Shown here piece by piece: positions 17,236 through 26,960 of a stretch of 38,014 nt of DNA. The number at the start of each line of letters is the position of its first letter. Within the stretch, counting starts at the first letter, position 1. The translations under genes were made by a program, and so were the position numbers. Source of the stretch: Pseudomonadota bacterium (GTDB taxonomy: Bacteria; Pseudomonadota; Gammaproteobacteria; Steroidobacterales; Steroidobacteraceae); assembly GCA_018261655.1 (NCBI GenBank), contig JAGTSG010000010.1, positions 1 through 38,014 on the forward strand, in the 5' to 3' direction. Below the pieces are notes generated by a model. The model had not been told where the DNA came from and did not search any database. It worked only from the letters and a program-made list of their open reading frames with translations.

Positions 17236-18425
17236 TGGGCGGGGTCGCCATCCTCGGCTCGACCGGTTCCATCGGCCAGAGCACGCTCGATGTCATCCGG
17301 CGCCATCCGGACCGCTTTCACGTCGAGGCGCTGGCCGCCGACCGCAACGACGGGCGCCTCCTGGAGCAGTGCCTCGAGTTCAGGCCGGCCATCGCGGCGA
17401 TGGCCTCGCCCGAGGCGGCGAACCGGCTCGAAGGCGCCTTGCGCCGCCACGGCCTGGCGACGCGCGTCGTGTCGGGCCGCGACGGGCTGCTCGAGGCCGC
17501 AGCCTGCGCGGGCGCCGGACAGGTCATGGCCGCCATCGTCGGGGCGGCGGGGCTCGAGCCCACGCTCGCCGCCGCCCGGTCCGGGAAGCGCGTCCTGCTG
17601 GCCAACAAGGAGTCGCTGGTCTGCGCCGGCCGGCTGCTGGTGGACGCGGTGGCCGCCTCGGGCGCCGAGCTGGTGCCCATCGACAGCGAGCACAACGCCG
17701 TCTTCCAGTGCATGCCGCAGCCGGTGCACATCGGGACCCGCTCCCCGGGCGTGCGCCGCATCGTGCTGACCGCCTCGGGGGGCCCTTTTCGCCGCACGCC
17801 GGCCGAGGCGCTCGAGCGTGTCACGGCCGAGCAGGCGGTCGCACACCCGAACTGGCGGATGGGGCGCAAGATCTCCGTGGACTCCGCGACCCTGATGAAC
17901 AAGGGGCTGGAGCTGATCGAGGCCTGCCTGCTGTTCGGCGTCGGGCCGGAGCGGGTGGACGTGGTGGTGCACCCGCAGAGCGTCGTCCACTCGATGGTCG
18001 AGTACGCCGACGGCTCGGTGCTCGCGCAGCTCGGCAATCCCGACATGCGCACCCCGATCGCCCATGCCCTCGGCTGGCCGGAGAGGATCGAGTCCGGTGT
18101 AGAATCGCTGGATTTGATTGCCGTCGGGCAGCTCGCCTTCGAGGCGCCCGACATGGAGCGGTTCCCGTGCCTGCGGCTGGCGCGCGAGGCCGCCGAGGCC
18201 GGGGGCACCGCGCCCGCGGCCCTGAACGCGGCGAACGAGGTGGCGGTCGAGGCGTTCCTCGGCGGCCGGCTGAACTTTACGGGCATCGCGAAGGTCATTG
18301 ACAGCGTGTTGCAGCGACATGACGTACGTCCGGTGACGAGCCTCGAGGAGGCCTTTGCGGCCGACCGCCGGGCGCGCGAGGCCGCGAGGCGCGCGCTCGA
18401 CGAACGCGAGGCCGTTTCCTCATGA
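17235..18425 (+). CDS. dxr: 1-deoxy-D-xylulose 5-phosphate reductoisomerase
   Basis: NADPH-dependent conversion of DXP to methylerythritol phosphate, the committed step of the MEP isoprenoid pathway; it ultimately feeds UppS. The 396-residue protein has the NADPH loop GSTGSIG (8-14), LLANKESLV with K125-E126, the metal ligands D150 and E152 in PIDSEHNA, the flexible substrate loop [11 protein letters not shown] and the ASGGPFR site at 180-186. Residue numbering of the metal ligands agrees with E. coli Dxr. The start overlaps cdsA by one base and the stop overlaps rseP by four (ATGA). Confidence 0.98.
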   Translation: MGGVAILGSTGSIGQSTLDVIRRHPDRFHVEALAADRNDGRLLEQCLEFRPAIAAMASPEAANRLEGALRRHGLATRVVSGRDGLLEAAACAGAGQVMAAIVGAAGLEPTLAAARSGKRVLLANKESLVCAGRLLVDAVAASGAELVPIDSEHNAVFQCMPQPVHIGTRSPGVRRIVLTASGGPFRRTPAEALERVTAEQAVAHPNWRMGRKISVDSATLMNKGLELIEACLLFGVGPERVDVVVHPQSVVHSMVEYADGSVLAQLGNPDMRTPIAHALGWPERIESGVESLDLIAVGQLAFEAPDMERFPCLRLAREAAEAGGTAPAALNAANEVAVEAFLGGRLNFTGIAKVIDSVLQRHDVRPVTSLEEAFAADRRAREAARRALDEREAVSS

Positions 18426-19798
18426 CCATGGCGGTGCTCACCTCCGTGCTGGCCTTCGTGGTCGCGATCAGCGTGCTGATCGCGGTGCACGAGTTCGGCC
18501 ACTTCTGGGTGGCGCGCAAGCTCGACTTCAAGGTCCTGCGCTTTTCCATCGGCTTCGGCCGGCCGCTGCTCCGGAAGGTCGGCGCGGCGCCGGATCGCAC
18601 CGAGTACGTGCTGGCGGCCCTGCCGCTGGGGGGCTACGTCAAGATGCTCGACGAGCGCGAGGGGCCGCTCGACCCTGCGGATCGCGCGCGCGCTTTCCAG
18701 AGCCGTCCGCCGCTGGCGCGCATCGCCGTGCTGCTGGCCGGCCCAGGCGCCAATTTCCTGTTTGCCATCGTCGCCTTCTGGCTGCTCTACATGGCCGGCG
18801 TTCCGGGACTCAAGCCCGTGGTGGGCGAGGTCGCGGCCGGCTCGATCGCGGCCGAGGCCGGCCTCGAGTCGGGGCAGACGATCGTCCGCGTCGGCGACGC
18901 GCCGGTCGCGACCCGCGAGGCGGCGATGCTCGGCATCCTGGACGTCCTGGTGGACGAAGGCCGCGTGCCGCTCACGCTGGTGGACGAGGCCGGCCGCGAG
19001 CGCGCAACGACGCTGTTCGTGGCGCCCGACAGCCGCCGCGAGCTGACCGAGCCTGGCGCCTTGCTGGGCGGCCTCGGGTTCTCGTTCTGGTTCCCGAAGA
19101 TCCCCGTCGTGGTCGGGGAACTGGTGGAGGGCGGCCCGGCCGAGCGGGCGGGGCTGCTCCCCGGCGACGAGGTCGTGGCGGTCGATGGCGAGCCGGTGGA
19201 CGACTTCCGGCAGTTCGTCGAGCGGGTCCGTGCGCGCCCGGGCGACAGCCTGCCCTTCGACGTGCGCCGCGGCAGCCAGTCGCTCCGCCTCGAGGTCGCC
19301 GTGGAGGCGCAGCAGGAGGACGGCGCCACGGTCGGCCGCATCGGCATGTCGGCGGGCGGCACGGCCAGCTTTCCCGACTGGATGCGCACCGAGGAGCGCT
19401 TCGGGCCGCTCGCGGCCGTGGCGCCCGCGGTTCGCGAGACCTGGAACAAGTCCGCCCTGACCGTGAAGTTCCTGTGGCGCATGGTCACCGGCGACGTCTC
19501 GACCAAGAACATCTCCGGGCCGATCAACATCGCCCAGTACGCGGGCCTGTCGGCGCTCGGCGGCTTCACCTACTTCCTCGGCTTCATGGCGCTGATCAGC
19601 ATCTCCCTCGGGGTGCTCAACCTTCTGCCGATCCCGATCCTCGACGGCGGCCAGGTGCTCTACCAGCTCGCCGAGATCATCAAGGGCCGCCCGCTGTCCG
19701 AGGAGATCCAGGTGGCCGGCCAGAAGGTCGGCATCGCCTTCCTGGTGGCCCTGATGGGCTTCGCCTTCTACAACGACATTGCGCGGCTCATCGGGTAG
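18422..19798 (+). CDS. rseP: Site-2 protease RseP
   Basis: Inner-membrane zinc protease that completes cleavage of the anti-sigma-E factor RseA and clears leftover signal peptides. The 458-residue protein has the zinc motif H23-E-F-G-H27 in its first membrane segment, a second active-site motif [11 protein letters not shown] in the third, and two PDZ domains between (about residues 115-190 and 205-290, the latter with [16 protein letters not shown]). Four membrane segments are expected. ATG 18422 overlaps the dxr stop. Its position between dxr and bamA is the conserved gammaproteobacterial order and places an envelope-stress protease beside the main outer-membrane assembly gene. Confidence 0.97.
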   Translation: MTMAVLTSVLAFVVAISVLIAVHEFGHFWVARKLDFKVLRFSIGFGRPLLRKVGAAPDRTEYVLAALPLGGYVKMLDEREGPLDPADRARAFQSRPPLARIAVLLAGPGANFLFAIVAFWLLYMAGVPGLKPVVGEVAAGSIAAEAGLESGQTIVRVGDAPVATREAAMLGILDVLVDEGRVPLTLVDEAGRERATTLFVAPDSRRELTEPGALLGGLGFSFWFPKIPVVVGELVEGGPAERAGLLPGDEVVAVDGEPVDDFRQFVERVRARPGDSLPFDVRRGSQSLRLEVAVEAQQEDGATVGRIGMSAGGTASFPDWMRTEERFGPLAAVAPAVRETWNKSALTVKFLWRMVTGDVSTKNISGPINIAQYAGLSALGGFTYFLGFMALISISLGVLNLLPIPILDGGQVLYQLAEIIKGRPLSEEIQVAGQKVGIAFLVALMGFAFYNDIARLIG

Positions 19799-19822
19799 CC
19801 GCGCCGGGGGACTGGTCCGCTC

Positions 19823-22255
19823 ATGCTACGCAGGCTCATAGGCGGCATCCTGCTCGCCCACGCCCCGATCGTGGCGCTCGCCCAGGCGGGCGGCTTCGTC
19901 GTCGGCGACATCAAGGTCGAGGGGTTGCAGCGGATCTCCGAGGGCACGGTGTACAACTACCTGCCCGTCAACATCGGGGACCGGTTCGACGTGCGCAGGC
20001 AGCAGGAGGCGATCAAGGCCCTGTTCGCCACCGGCTTCTTCCGCGACATCGAGCTCAGGCGCGACGGCAACACGCTGGTCGTGGTCGTGATGGAGCGCCC
20101 GTCCATCGAGAGTTTCGAGATCAAGGGCAACAAGGACATCAAGACCGAGGACCTGCAGCGCTCGCTGCGGGGCGTCGGCCTGGCGCAGGGCAAGACCTTC
20201 GACCGGTCGGTGCTGGAGGAGGTCACGGGTTACCTGACGGACCAGTACTTCAGCCGCGGCAAGTACGCCGTGAAGGTCAAGACCGACGTCGTCGAGGTGC
20301 CCGGCAACAAGGTCAGGATCACCATCGACATCGTCGAGGGCAAGCGCGCCAAGATCCGCCAGATCAATGTCGTCGGCAACACCGTCTACGACGAGGAAGA
20401 CCTGCTCGAGGCCTTCGAGCTGAAGACGCCCAACTGGCTGTCCTGGTATCGCCAGGACGACCGCTACTCGCGCGAGTCGCTGCAGGGCGACCTGGAGAAG
20501 CTGCGCTCCTACTACCAGGACCGCGGTTACGCCAACTTCGACATCGAGTCCACGCAGGTGGCGATCGCCCCCGAGAAGGACGACATCTTCGTCACCATCA
20601 ACGTGCGCGAGGGCGAGGTCTACAAGGTGGGCGAGGTGAAGATCGCCGGCAAGATGGTCGTGCCCGAGGCGCAGCTCAGGCAGCTGCTGCTGGTGCAGCC
20701 GGGGCAGACCTACTCGCGGCGCCTGATCACCCAGACGCAGGAGCTGATGTCGCTGCGCCTCGGCGCCGACGGCTACGCATTCGCCAAGATCGATCCCGTG
20801 CCGCAGGAGAACGCCGACGACAAGACCGTCAACCTGACGTTCTTCGTGGACCCGGGCAACCGCGCCTACGTGAGGCGCGTGAACTTCGAGAACACCAGCG
20901 CCATCGACGACGAGGTGCTGCGACGCGAGATGCGGCAGCTCGAGGGGTCCTACCTGTCGAACGCCATGCTCGACCGGTCGAAGGAGCGCCTGGCGCGGTT
21001 GCCCTACATCGAGGAGGTCGAGTTCGAGACCCAGCCGGTGCCGGGCACGCCGGACCTGGTGGACGTCAGTTTCAACATCAAGGAAGGCCTGCCGGGGCAG
21101 TTCAGCGGCGGCATCGGTTATTCGGAGTCGCAGGGCGCGATCCTGAACGGCAGCTTCGTGCACTCGAACTTCATGGGCAGCGGCGAACGCCTCGCGATGG
21201 AAGTCGCGGGCGGGCAGTACTCGAAGGTGTACAGCTTCTCGCACACCGACCCGTACACGAACATCGACGGCGTCGCGCGCACCTTCGGGCTGCAGTACCG
21301 CGACATCACGCAGTACGTGTCGGCCTCGTCGGACTTCTCCACCAAGACCTTCTCCGGCACGCTCGAGTTCGGCTATCCGATCAGCGAGTTCCAGGCGGTC
21401 CGCTTCGGGCTGATCGCGCAGCGTTCGGACATGATCACCAACGAGTTCGGCAGCGCCGCCGAGGCCGTGTACTGGGTGAAGAACAACGGCAACCCGTACA
21501 CCCGCGACCTGGTGCAGCAGACGCTGGACCCGGTGACGGGGGACGTCGTCGACGTCATCACGACGCTGTACGGCACCAAGTTCGACACCTTCGAGCTGAC
21601 GGGCGGCTGGTCCTACGACACCCGCAACCGCGCGCTGTTCGCCACGCGCGGCACCCGGCACTCGCTGCGCCTGTCGGCGACCGCACCGGGCAGCGACGTC
21701 AACTACTTCATGGCCGACTACGAGTTCCTGACCCTGCGACCGATCTACCGCCAGTGGACGGTCGCGCTCGGGAGCGAGTTGTCCTATGGCAGCGCCCTCG
21801 GCGACGACACCACCTCGCTGCCACCCTACCGGCAGTTCTATGCGGGCGGGCCCGAGTCGGTCCGCGGATTCTCCGAGGCCCGCCTTGGCCCGAAGGACAG
21901 CTTCGGCAACCCGTATGGCGGCAACCTGAAGGTCACGGGCCGGGCGGAGCTCATCTTCCCCGTGCCGGACAAGTGGCGCGCCAGCGCCCGCATCAGCGCT
22001 TTCTACGACATCGGCAACGTCTTCTCCGAAGGGGAGGACATCAGCTTCGTCGGCACGGACCGCGTGACCCCGGTCGACTACGAGTTCGATTACAATGAGC
22101 TCAAGCAGTCGGTCGGCGTGGCCGTGCAATGGCTCGCCCCGCTCGGCATCTTCCGTTTCAGCTATGCCTTCCCCCTGAACGACAAGAAGGCCGAAGGCGT
22201 CCTGTACGGGGACGAGACCGAGGGATTCCAGTTCACCGTTGGTTCCGCTTTCTGA
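19823..22255 (+). CDS. bamA: Outer membrane protein assembly factor BamA
   Basis: Central Omp85 subunit of the BAM complex, which folds beta-barrels into the outer membrane. The 810-residue precursor has a signal peptide (about residues 1-21, ending LAQA), five POTRA domains (about 23-425, beginning FVVGDIKVEGLQRISEGTV) and a 16-strand barrel. The lid-locking VRGF motif is V680-R-G-F683. The chain ends in FTVGSAF with the terminal Phe. ATG 19823 begins 24 bases after rseP. E. coli bamA also answers to sigma-E; I could not identify a convincing sigma-E promoter here. Confidence 0.98.
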   Translation: MLRRLIGGILLAHAPIVALAQAGGFVVGDIKVEGLQRISEGTVYNYLPVNIGDRFDVRRQQEAIKALFATGFFRDIELRRDGNTLVVVVMERPSIESFEIKGNKDIKTEDLQRSLRGVGLAQGKTFDRSVLEEVTGYLTDQYFSRGKYAVKVKTDVVEVPGNKVRITIDIVEGKRAKIRQINVVGNTVYDEEDLLEAFELKTPNWLSWYRQDDRYSRESLQGDLEKLRSYYQDRGYANFDIESTQVAIAPEKDDIFVTINVREGEVYKVGEVKIAGKMVVPEAQLRQLLLVQPGQTYSRRLITQTQELMSLRLGADGYAFAKIDPVPQENADDKTVNLTFFVDPGNRAYVRRVNFENTSAIDDEVLRREMRQLEGSYLSNAMLDRSKERLARLPYIEEVEFETQPVPGTPDLVDVSFNIKEGLPGQFSGGIGYSESQGAILNGSFVHSNFMGSGERLAMEVAGGQYSKVYSFSHTDPYTNIDGVARTFGLQYRDITQYVSASSDFSTKTFSGTLEFGYPISEFQAVRFGLIAQRSDMITNEFGSAAEAVYWVKNNGNPYTRDLVQQTLDPVTGDVVDVITTLYGTKFDTFELTGGWSYDTRNRALFATRGTRHSLRLSATAPGSDVNYFMADYEFLTLRPIYRQWTVALGSELSYGSALGDDTTSLPPYRQFYAGGPESVRGFSEARLGPKDSFGNPYGGNLKVTGRAELIFPVPDKWRASARISAFYDIGNVFSEGEDISFVGTDRVTPVDYEFDYNELKQSVGVAVQWLAPLGIFRFSYAFPLNDKKAEGVLYGDETEGFQFTVGSAF

Positions 22256-22273
22256 CCGAGGTTCCTTACCACT

Positions 22274-22810
22274 ATGCCCAGCATGACCAAGACAGCGTGG
22301 ATTGCGGCGGCAGCCGCCACGATAGCGCTTGCCCCCGCCATCGCCTCCGCCGAGATCAAGATCGCCTTCGTCAACACGGCGAAGCTGCTCGAGGAGTCGC
22401 CCCAGGCGCGCACTGCCCAGCAGGCGCTCGAGAACGAGTTCCTGCCGCGCCAGCGCGAGCTGGCCGACCAGCAGAAGGTGCTGCAGGACAAGGAAGAGAA
22501 GCTCAAGCGCGACGCCGCCGTCATGTCGGAGGCCGACCGGGCCAAGGCCGAGCGCGACCTGCGCGACGGCCAGCGCGACCTCGCGCGCCGCTTCAACGAG
22601 CTGCAGGAAGACGCCAACCTGCGCCGCAACGAGGAGTTCGGCAAGGTCCAGCGGTCGCTGCTGCAGGAAGTCCAGACCTACGCCCGGGCCAACGGCTACG
22701 ACCTCATCGTGAGCGACGGCGTGCTGTTCGCCTCGCCGGCGGTGGACGTGACCGCCCAGGTGGTGACGGCGCTCAAGTCCAAGGCGCCGGCCGCGCCCGC
22801 GAAGAACTGA
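22274..22810 (+). CDS. skp: Periplasmic chaperone Skp (OmpH family)
   Basis: Trimeric jellyfish-shaped chaperone that carries unfolded outer-membrane proteins to BamA. The 178-residue precursor has a signal peptide cut after about residue 26 (AIASA), a first strand KIAFVNTAKLL, a long charged helical hairpin (about 45-145) rich in Q, E, K and R, and a C-terminal strand region GYDLIVSDGVLFASPAVDVT typical of the family. The Ala/Pro/Lys tail is short. Spacing to bamA is 18 bases. The ATG 22274 has GAGG about 12 bases upstream, so ATG 22283 is a possible start. Confidence 0.94.
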   Translation: MPSMTKTAWIAAAAATIALAPAIASAEIKIAFVNTAKLLEESPQARTAQQALENEFLPRQRELADQQKVLQDKEEKLKRDAAVMSEADRAKAERDLRDGQRDLARRFNELQEDANLRRNEEFGKVQRSLLQEVQTYARANGYDLIVSDGVLFASPAVDVTAQVVTALKSKAPAAPAKN

Positions 22811-22829
22811 CCCGGGCGGCCAGGCCGCG

Positions 22830-23879
22830 ATGGGGACGACCCTCGGCGAGCTGGCGGTCCGCTTCGGCCTCGAGCTCGCCGGCGACCCGGCGCTCGAGGT
22901 GAGCCGGGTCGCGACCCTGCAGTCGGCCGGGCCCGGCAGCCTGAGCTTCCTGGCCAACCCGCGCTACCGGCGCCACCTGGCCGGCACGCGAGCCACGGCC
23001 GTGGTCCTCGACCCGCGCTCGGCCGGGGAGTGCCCGGCTGCGGCCCTGGTCAGCACCAACCCCTATGCCGCCTTTGCGCGGATCGCGCAGCTGCTGCACC
23101 CGGAGCCGGTGGCGCCGGCCGGGATCCACGCCTCGGCCGTCGTGGACCCCGGCGCCGCCGTGGCCAGCGACGCCAGCGTAGGACCCCAGGCCGTGATCGA
23201 GGCGGGCGCGCAGGTGGGTGCACGGGCCTTCGTCGGCCCCGGCTGCGTGGTCATGAGGGGCGCCCGGATCGGGCCGGACAGCCGGCTGGTGGCCCGGGTC
23301 ACCCTGTATCCAGGCGTCGTCCTGGGCAGCCGCTGCATCCTCCATGCCGGGGTGGTCATAGGCGCGGACGGTTTCGGGTTCGCGCCCGACCGGGATGGTT
23401 ATGTCAAAGTCCCGCAGGTCGGGGGCGTCCGCATCGGCGACGACGTGGACATCGGGGCCAACACGACAATCGACCGCGGCGCCATCGAGGACACCGTGAT
23501 CGAGGATGGCGTGAAGCTCGACAACCAGGTCCAGGTGGGGCACAACGTCCGCATCGGCGCCCACACCGTCGTCGCCGGCTGTGTCGGAATCTCCGGGAGC
23601 ACCGTCGTCGGCAAGCGCTGCATGATCGGCGGCGCCGTCGGGCTCGCCGGGCACCTCGAGCTCGGCGACGAGGTGATCGTGACCGGCTACTCGCTGGTCA
23701 CGCGCTCGCTGCCCGGCCCCGGCATGTATTCGTCCGGCATGCCCGCCATTCCGGCGGCCGACTGGCGCAAGACCGTGGCGCGACTGCGCCGCCTGCCGTC
23801 GCTCGAGCGGCGGCTGGCGCTGCTCGAGGGTCGCGAACCCGGCATAGACACCGAGATAGACACCGAAGAGGAAACCTGA
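22830..23879 (+). CDS. lpxD: UDP-3-O-(3-hydroxyacyl)glucosamine N-acyltransferase LpxD
   Basis: Adds the second acyl chain to the lipid A precursor. The 349-residue protein has an N-terminal uridine-binding domain (about 1-100, with [15 protein letters not shown]), then a left-handed beta-helix of hexapeptide repeats (about 101-315), and a C-terminal helix. The catalytic His is H238 in [12 protein letters not shown]. The tail has an acidic run made by a 12-base direct repeat (23844-23867). Gene order lpxD-fabZ-lpxA-lpxB is the standard Gram-negative lipid A cluster, and fabZ starts five bases downstream. Confidence 0.97.
   Translation: MGTTLGELAVRFGLELAGDPALEVSRVATLQSAGPGSLSFLANPRYRRHLAGTRATAVVLDPRSAGECPAAALVSTNPYAAFARIAQLLHPEPVAPAGIHASAVVDPGAAVASDASVGPQAVIEAGAQVGARAFVGPGCVVMRGARIGPDSRLVARVTLYPGVVLGSRCILHAGVVIGADGFGFAPDRDGYVKVPQVGGVRIGDDVDIGANTTIDRGAIEDTVIEDGVKLDNQVQVGHNVRIGAHTVVAGCVGISGSTVVGKRCMIGGAVGLAGHLELGDEVIVTGYSLVTRSLPGPGMYSSGMPAIPAADWRKTVARLRRLPSLERRLALLEGREPGIDTEIDTEEET
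23844..23867 (+). repeat. 12-base tandem repeat at the 3' end of lpxD
   Basis: ATAGACACCGAG is followed directly by ATAGACACCGAA. Each unit is four codons (IDTE), so the reading frame is kept and only the acidic tail is lengthened. Copy number could vary harmlessly between strains. Confidence 0.7.
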
Positions 23880-23883
23880 GGCG

Positions 23884-24336
23884 ATGAGCGAAGCGTTCTC
23901 GATGGACATCAACGCGGTGCTGAAGCAGCTGCCGCACCGCTATCCGTTCCTGCTGGTGGACCGGGTCGTCGCCTGCATCCCGGGCCAGACGATCGAGGCC
24001 ATCAAGAACGTGACCGTCAACGAACCGTTCTTCTCGGGACACTTTCCCCATCGACCGGTCATGCCCGGGGTGATGATCCTCGAGGCGCTGGCCCAGGCGG
24101 CCGGCATCCTGGCGTTCAAGACGGCGGGCGTGGTGCCCGACGAGAGCACCCGCTTCTATTTCGTCGGCATCGACGACGCGCGCTTCCGCAAGCCCGTCGA
24201 ACCCGGTGACCAGCTGGTGCTCAAGGCCAGGCTGGAGCGCGCGCTGCGCGGCATCTGGAAGTTCTCCACGGTGGCCGAGGTGGACGGCCAGGTGGTGTGC
24301 TCGGCCACGATGATGGTGGCCCCGGAGGTCAAGTGA
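23884..24336 (+). CDS. fabZ: 3-hydroxyacyl-[acyl-carrier-protein] dehydratase FabZ
   Basis: Dehydrates 3-hydroxyacyl-ACP in fatty acid elongation and so competes with LpxA/LpxD for hydroxyacyl-ACP. The 150-residue hot-dog-fold enzyme has the early [13 protein letters not shown] motif and the catalytic pair H53 ([13 protein letters not shown]) and E67 (MILEALAQ). The first ATG (23884) gives the same distance to LPHR as in E. coli; ATG 23902 is less likely. The stop shares one base with the lpxA start. Confidence 0.98.
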   Translation: MSEAFSMDINAVLKQLPHRYPFLLVDRVVACIPGQTIEAIKNVTVNEPFFSGHFPHRPVMPGVMILEALAQAAGILAFKTAGVVPDESTRFYFVGIDDARFRKPVEPGDQLVLKARLERALRGIWKFSTVAEVDGQVVCSATMMVAPEVK

Positions 24337-25106
24337 TGATCGACCCGCGCGCGATCGTGTCACCCAGCGCCCGGCTCGCGGCCGGCGTGGAGGTCGGCCC
24401 TTACAGCATCATCGGCGACGACGTCGAGATCGGCGAGGGCACCTGGGTCGGCCCGCATGCGGTGGTCAACGGCCCGACCCGGATCGGGCGCGACTGCAAG
24501 GTGTTCCAGTTCGCCTCGATCGGCGACGCGCCGCAGGACAAGAAGTACAAGGGCGAGCCGACCCGGCTCGAGATCGGCGACCGCAACGTGTTCCGCGAGT
24601 TCTGCACGATGAACCGCGGCACGGCCACCGGCCACGGCGTCACCCGCATCGGTGACGACAACCTGTTCATGGCCTATTCGCACGTGGCGCACGATTGCGT
24701 GGTGGGCAACAAGTGCGTGATGGCCAACTACTCGGTGCTGGCGGGCCACGTCGAGATCGGCGACTGGGTCATCCTCGCGGGCTACGCTGGCATCCACCAG
24801 TTCTGCAAGGTCGGCGCCCACGCCTTCCTCGGCAACAACACCGCGGTGACGCGCGACGTGCCGCCCTACCTGCTGGTGTCGGGCCAGCCGGCCGAGCCCA
24901 AGGGCATCAACAGCGAGGGCCTCAAGCGCCGCGACTTCAGCGCCGGGCAGATTGCCAACATCAAGAACGCCTACCGGGTGCTCTACCGCTCGGGGCTCAA
25001 GCTGGCCGAGGCGCTCGAGCAGCTCACGGACCTCGCGCGGACGCAGCCGGAGGTGCAGCCGTTCGTGGACTTCCTGCCGACCGTGACGCGGAGCATCGTC
25101 CGGTGA
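24336..25106 (+). CDS. lpxA: UDP-N-acetylglucosamine O-acyltransferase LpxA
   Basis: First enzyme of lipid A synthesis. The 256-residue protein is a left-handed beta-helix of hexapeptide repeats (about 1-185) with a C-terminal helical domain. The catalytic His is H119 in AYSHVAHDCVVGN, with H116 also conserved, and the substrate region GDAPQDKKYKGEPTRLEIG is present. Length is near E. coli LpxA (262). ATG 24336 shares its A with the fabZ TGA; an upstream in-frame ATG inside fabZ is rejected because it would precede the conserved MIDPRAIV start. Confidence 0.98.
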   Translation: MIDPRAIVSPSARLAAGVEVGPYSIIGDDVEIGEGTWVGPHAVVNGPTRIGRDCKVFQFASIGDAPQDKKYKGEPTRLEIGDRNVFREFCTMNRGTATGHGVTRIGDDNLFMAYSHVAHDCVVGNKCVMANYSVLAGHVEIGDWVILAGYAGIHQFCKVGAHAFLGNNTAVTRDVPPYLLVSGQPAEPKGINSEGLKRRDFSAGQIANIKNAYRVLYRSGLKLAEALEQLTDLARTQPEVQPFVDFLPTVTRSIVR

Positions 25107-25116
25107 GCAGTGGGCG

Positions 25117-26283
25117 GTGAGCCGGACGCTTCGCATCGGCATCGTCGCCGGCGAGCTGTCCGGCGACAACCTCGGCGCGGCGTTCATCCGCTCGGTGCGG
25201 GCGAGGCGGCCTGACACCCGGTTTTTCGGCGTCGCGGGCCCGAGGATGCAGGCCGAGGGTTGCGAGTGCTGGGAACCCTCGGAGAGCCTGGCCGTCATGG
25301 GCCTGTTCGAGGTCTTGTCGCACCTGCCGCGCCTCTTGCGGCTGCGCAGGCTCGTCAGGGCCCGCTTCCTCGCCGAGCGCCCGGACGTCTTCATCGGCGT
25401 GGACGCGCCCGAGTTCAACCTGAACCTCGCCCCGGCACTGCACGCGGCCGGGATCCCGACCGTGCAGTACGTGAGCCCGCAGGTCTGGGCATGGCGCCAG
25501 GGGCGCGTGGCGAAGATGGCGCGCTTCCTCGACCTCGTGCTGTGCCTGCTGCCCTTCGAGAAACGCTTCTATGGCGAGCACGGCCTGGCGGCCGAGTTCG
25601 TCGGGCATCCGCTTGCGGACCAGCTGCCGCTCGAGCCTGACCGCGCCGCGGCCCGCGCGCAACTCGGGTTGCCGGCCGACGGCGAGGTGGTCGCCCTCCT
25701 GCCCGGCAGCCGCCGCGGGGAGGTCAGCCGGCTCGCCGCGGATTTTGCCGGTGCCGCCGCCTGGCTCGGAGAGCGTCGACCCGGGATCCGGTTCGTCGCG
25801 CCCATGGCCAACCCCGCCGCGCGCGAGATGTTCGCCCAGGCGCTGGCGGCCAGGGCGCCGGAGCAGCCGGTCCAGCTGCTCGACGGGCAGGCACAACGGG
25901 CGCTGACCGCGGCCGATGCCGTGCTGGTCGCGTCCGGCACCGCGACCCTCGAGACGCTGCTGTGCAAGCGGCCGATGGTCGTCGCGTACCGACTCGGCGC
26001 GCTGACGGCGTGGACGCTCGGCTCGCTGGGCCTGATGAAGGCGCCGCACTTTGCGCAACCCAACCTCCTGGCTGGGCGGCGGGTGGTCCCGGAGATCTTC
26101 CAGGCCGAGGTCACGCCCGAGCGGCTGGGTCGCGAACTGGCGTTCTGGCTCGATCATCCTGCCGAGCGGGCGGAGCTGGAGCAGCTCTTCGCCGGGATCC
26201 ACCGCCAGCTGCGGCAGGGCGGCAGCGACAGGGCGGCCGAGGCGGTGTTGGGGTTGGTGGCGGCGCGGGAGTCATCGAAGTGA
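25117..26283 (+). CDS. lpxB: Lipid A disaccharide synthase LpxB
   Basis: Condenses UDP-diacylglucosamine with lipid X to give the lipid A disaccharide; a GT19 glycosyltransferase at the inner membrane. The 388-residue product has the N-terminal [15 protein letters not shown] motif, the [12 protein letters not shown] region, [10 protein letters not shown], the [14 protein letters not shown] segment, LPGSRRGEV and the C-terminal nucleotide site VASGTATLE. It starts at GTG 25117, ten bases after lpxA. Its last four bases are also the start region of rnhB (GTGA), and the shared junction sits 13 bases before a dispersed palindrome. Confidence 0.97.
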   Translation: MSRTLRIGIVAGELSGDNLGAAFIRSVRARRPDTRFFGVAGPRMQAEGCECWEPSESLAVMGLFEVLSHLPRLLRLRRLVRARFLAERPDVFIGVDAPEFNLNLAPALHAAGIPTVQYVSPQVWAWRQGRVAKMARFLDLVLCLLPFEKRFYGEHGLAAEFVGHPLADQLPLEPDRAAARAQLGLPADGEVVALLPGSRRGEVSRLAADFAGAAAWLGERRPGIRFVAPMANPAAREMFAQALAARAPEQPVQLLDGQAQRALTAADAVLVASGTATLETLLCKRPMVVAYRLGALTAWTLGSLGLMKAPHFAQPNLLAGRRVVPEIFQAEVTPERLGRELAFWLDHPAERAELEQLFAGIHRQLRQGGSDRAAEAVLGLVAARESSK

Positions 26284-26960
26284 GTCGGCGGAAGAGGTGC
26301 CAGGCACCGCCAGCCTCGTCGCTTACAGTAGACCCGACCCGGATTGCGGTGCCTGGCACCGATCGGATCGCGGGCGTCGACGAGGCGGGCCGGGGACCCC
26401 TCGCCGGCCCGGTCTTTGCCGCCGCGGTGATCCTCGACCCGCTGCGGCCCATCGACGGCCTCGCCGACTCCAAGAAGCTGTCGGCCGCGGCGCGAGAGAG
26501 GCTGGCGCCGATCATCCGTGCCCGCTCGCTGGCCTGGGGCATCGGCATGGCCGATGCGGAGGAGATCGATGCGCTCAACATCCTCGGCGCGACCTGGCTG
26601 GCCATGCGGCGCGCGCTGCTGGCCCTGCCGCTGCACCCGGCGCACGTCCGGGTCGACGGCAATCGCTGCCCACCGTCCACGGGTCTCGGCTTTGATTGCC
26701 GCTTCTCCGCGGTCGTCGGCGGCGACGCGACGGTGGCCGAGATCAGCGCCGCCTCGATCCTTGCCAAGGTCGGCCGCGACGCGTGGATGTGCCAGGCCGC
26801 GCAGGCCTACCCCGGATACGGCTTCGAGCGCCACAAGGGCTACCCGACTTCCTCGCACGTTCAGGCACTTGCGCGGCTCGGGCCGTGCCGGCTGCACCGC
26901 CGCAGCTTCGCGCCGCTAAAATCCCCGGACCTCTTCCCGGCCCCGGCCTCCGACGCATGA
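26280..26960 (+). CDS. rnhB: Ribonuclease HII with repeat-encoded N-terminus
   Basis: Cuts RNA in RNA-DNA hybrids and misincorporated ribonucleotides. The catalytic core is complete: D34 and E35 in [16 protein letters not shown]126 in VDGNRC and D167 in AKVGRDAWM, with ADSKKLS at 62-68. Normal RnhB proteins have about ten residues before AGVDE; this reading has 30, and residues 6-27 are encoded by an inverted pair of dispersed palindromes. GTG 26280 is favoured because GGGAG lies about eight bases upstream and the start overlaps lpxB (GTGA). GTG 26349, inside the second palindrome, would give a normal-length protein but lacks a ribosome site. The stop overlaps dnaE (ATGA). Confidence 0.92.
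   Translation: MSRRKRCQAPPASSLTVDPTRIAVPGTDRIAGVDEAGRGPLAGPVFAAAVILDPLRPIDGLADSKKLSAAARERLAPIIRARSLAWGIGMADAEEIDALNILGATWLAMRRALLALPLHPAHVRVDGNRCPPSTGLGFDCRFSAVVGGDATVAEISAASILAKVGRDAWMCQAAQAYPGYGFERHKGYPTSSHVQALARLGPCRLHRRSFAPLKSPDLFPAPASDA
26296..26360. repeat. Inverted pair of GGTGCC-type palindromes inside rnhB 5' end
   Basis: GGTGCCAGGCACC (26296-26308) and its inverse complement GGTGCCTGGCACC (26348-26360) enclose 39 bases. Each is palindromic around its centre and together they can form one larger stem. This is the only element of the dispersed family in the window that lies wholly inside a reading frame. Confidence 0.8.

Noticed and set aside
18100-18105. TAGAAT inside dxr as an internal promoter for rseP-bamA
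   Set aside because: No acceptable -35 at 16-18 bases, and a single hexamer inside a coding region is expected by chance.
19798-19823. Sigma-E promoter in front of bamA
   Set aside because: The 24-base gap and the end of rseP show no GAACTT-type -35 with a TCTGA -10 that I could defend.
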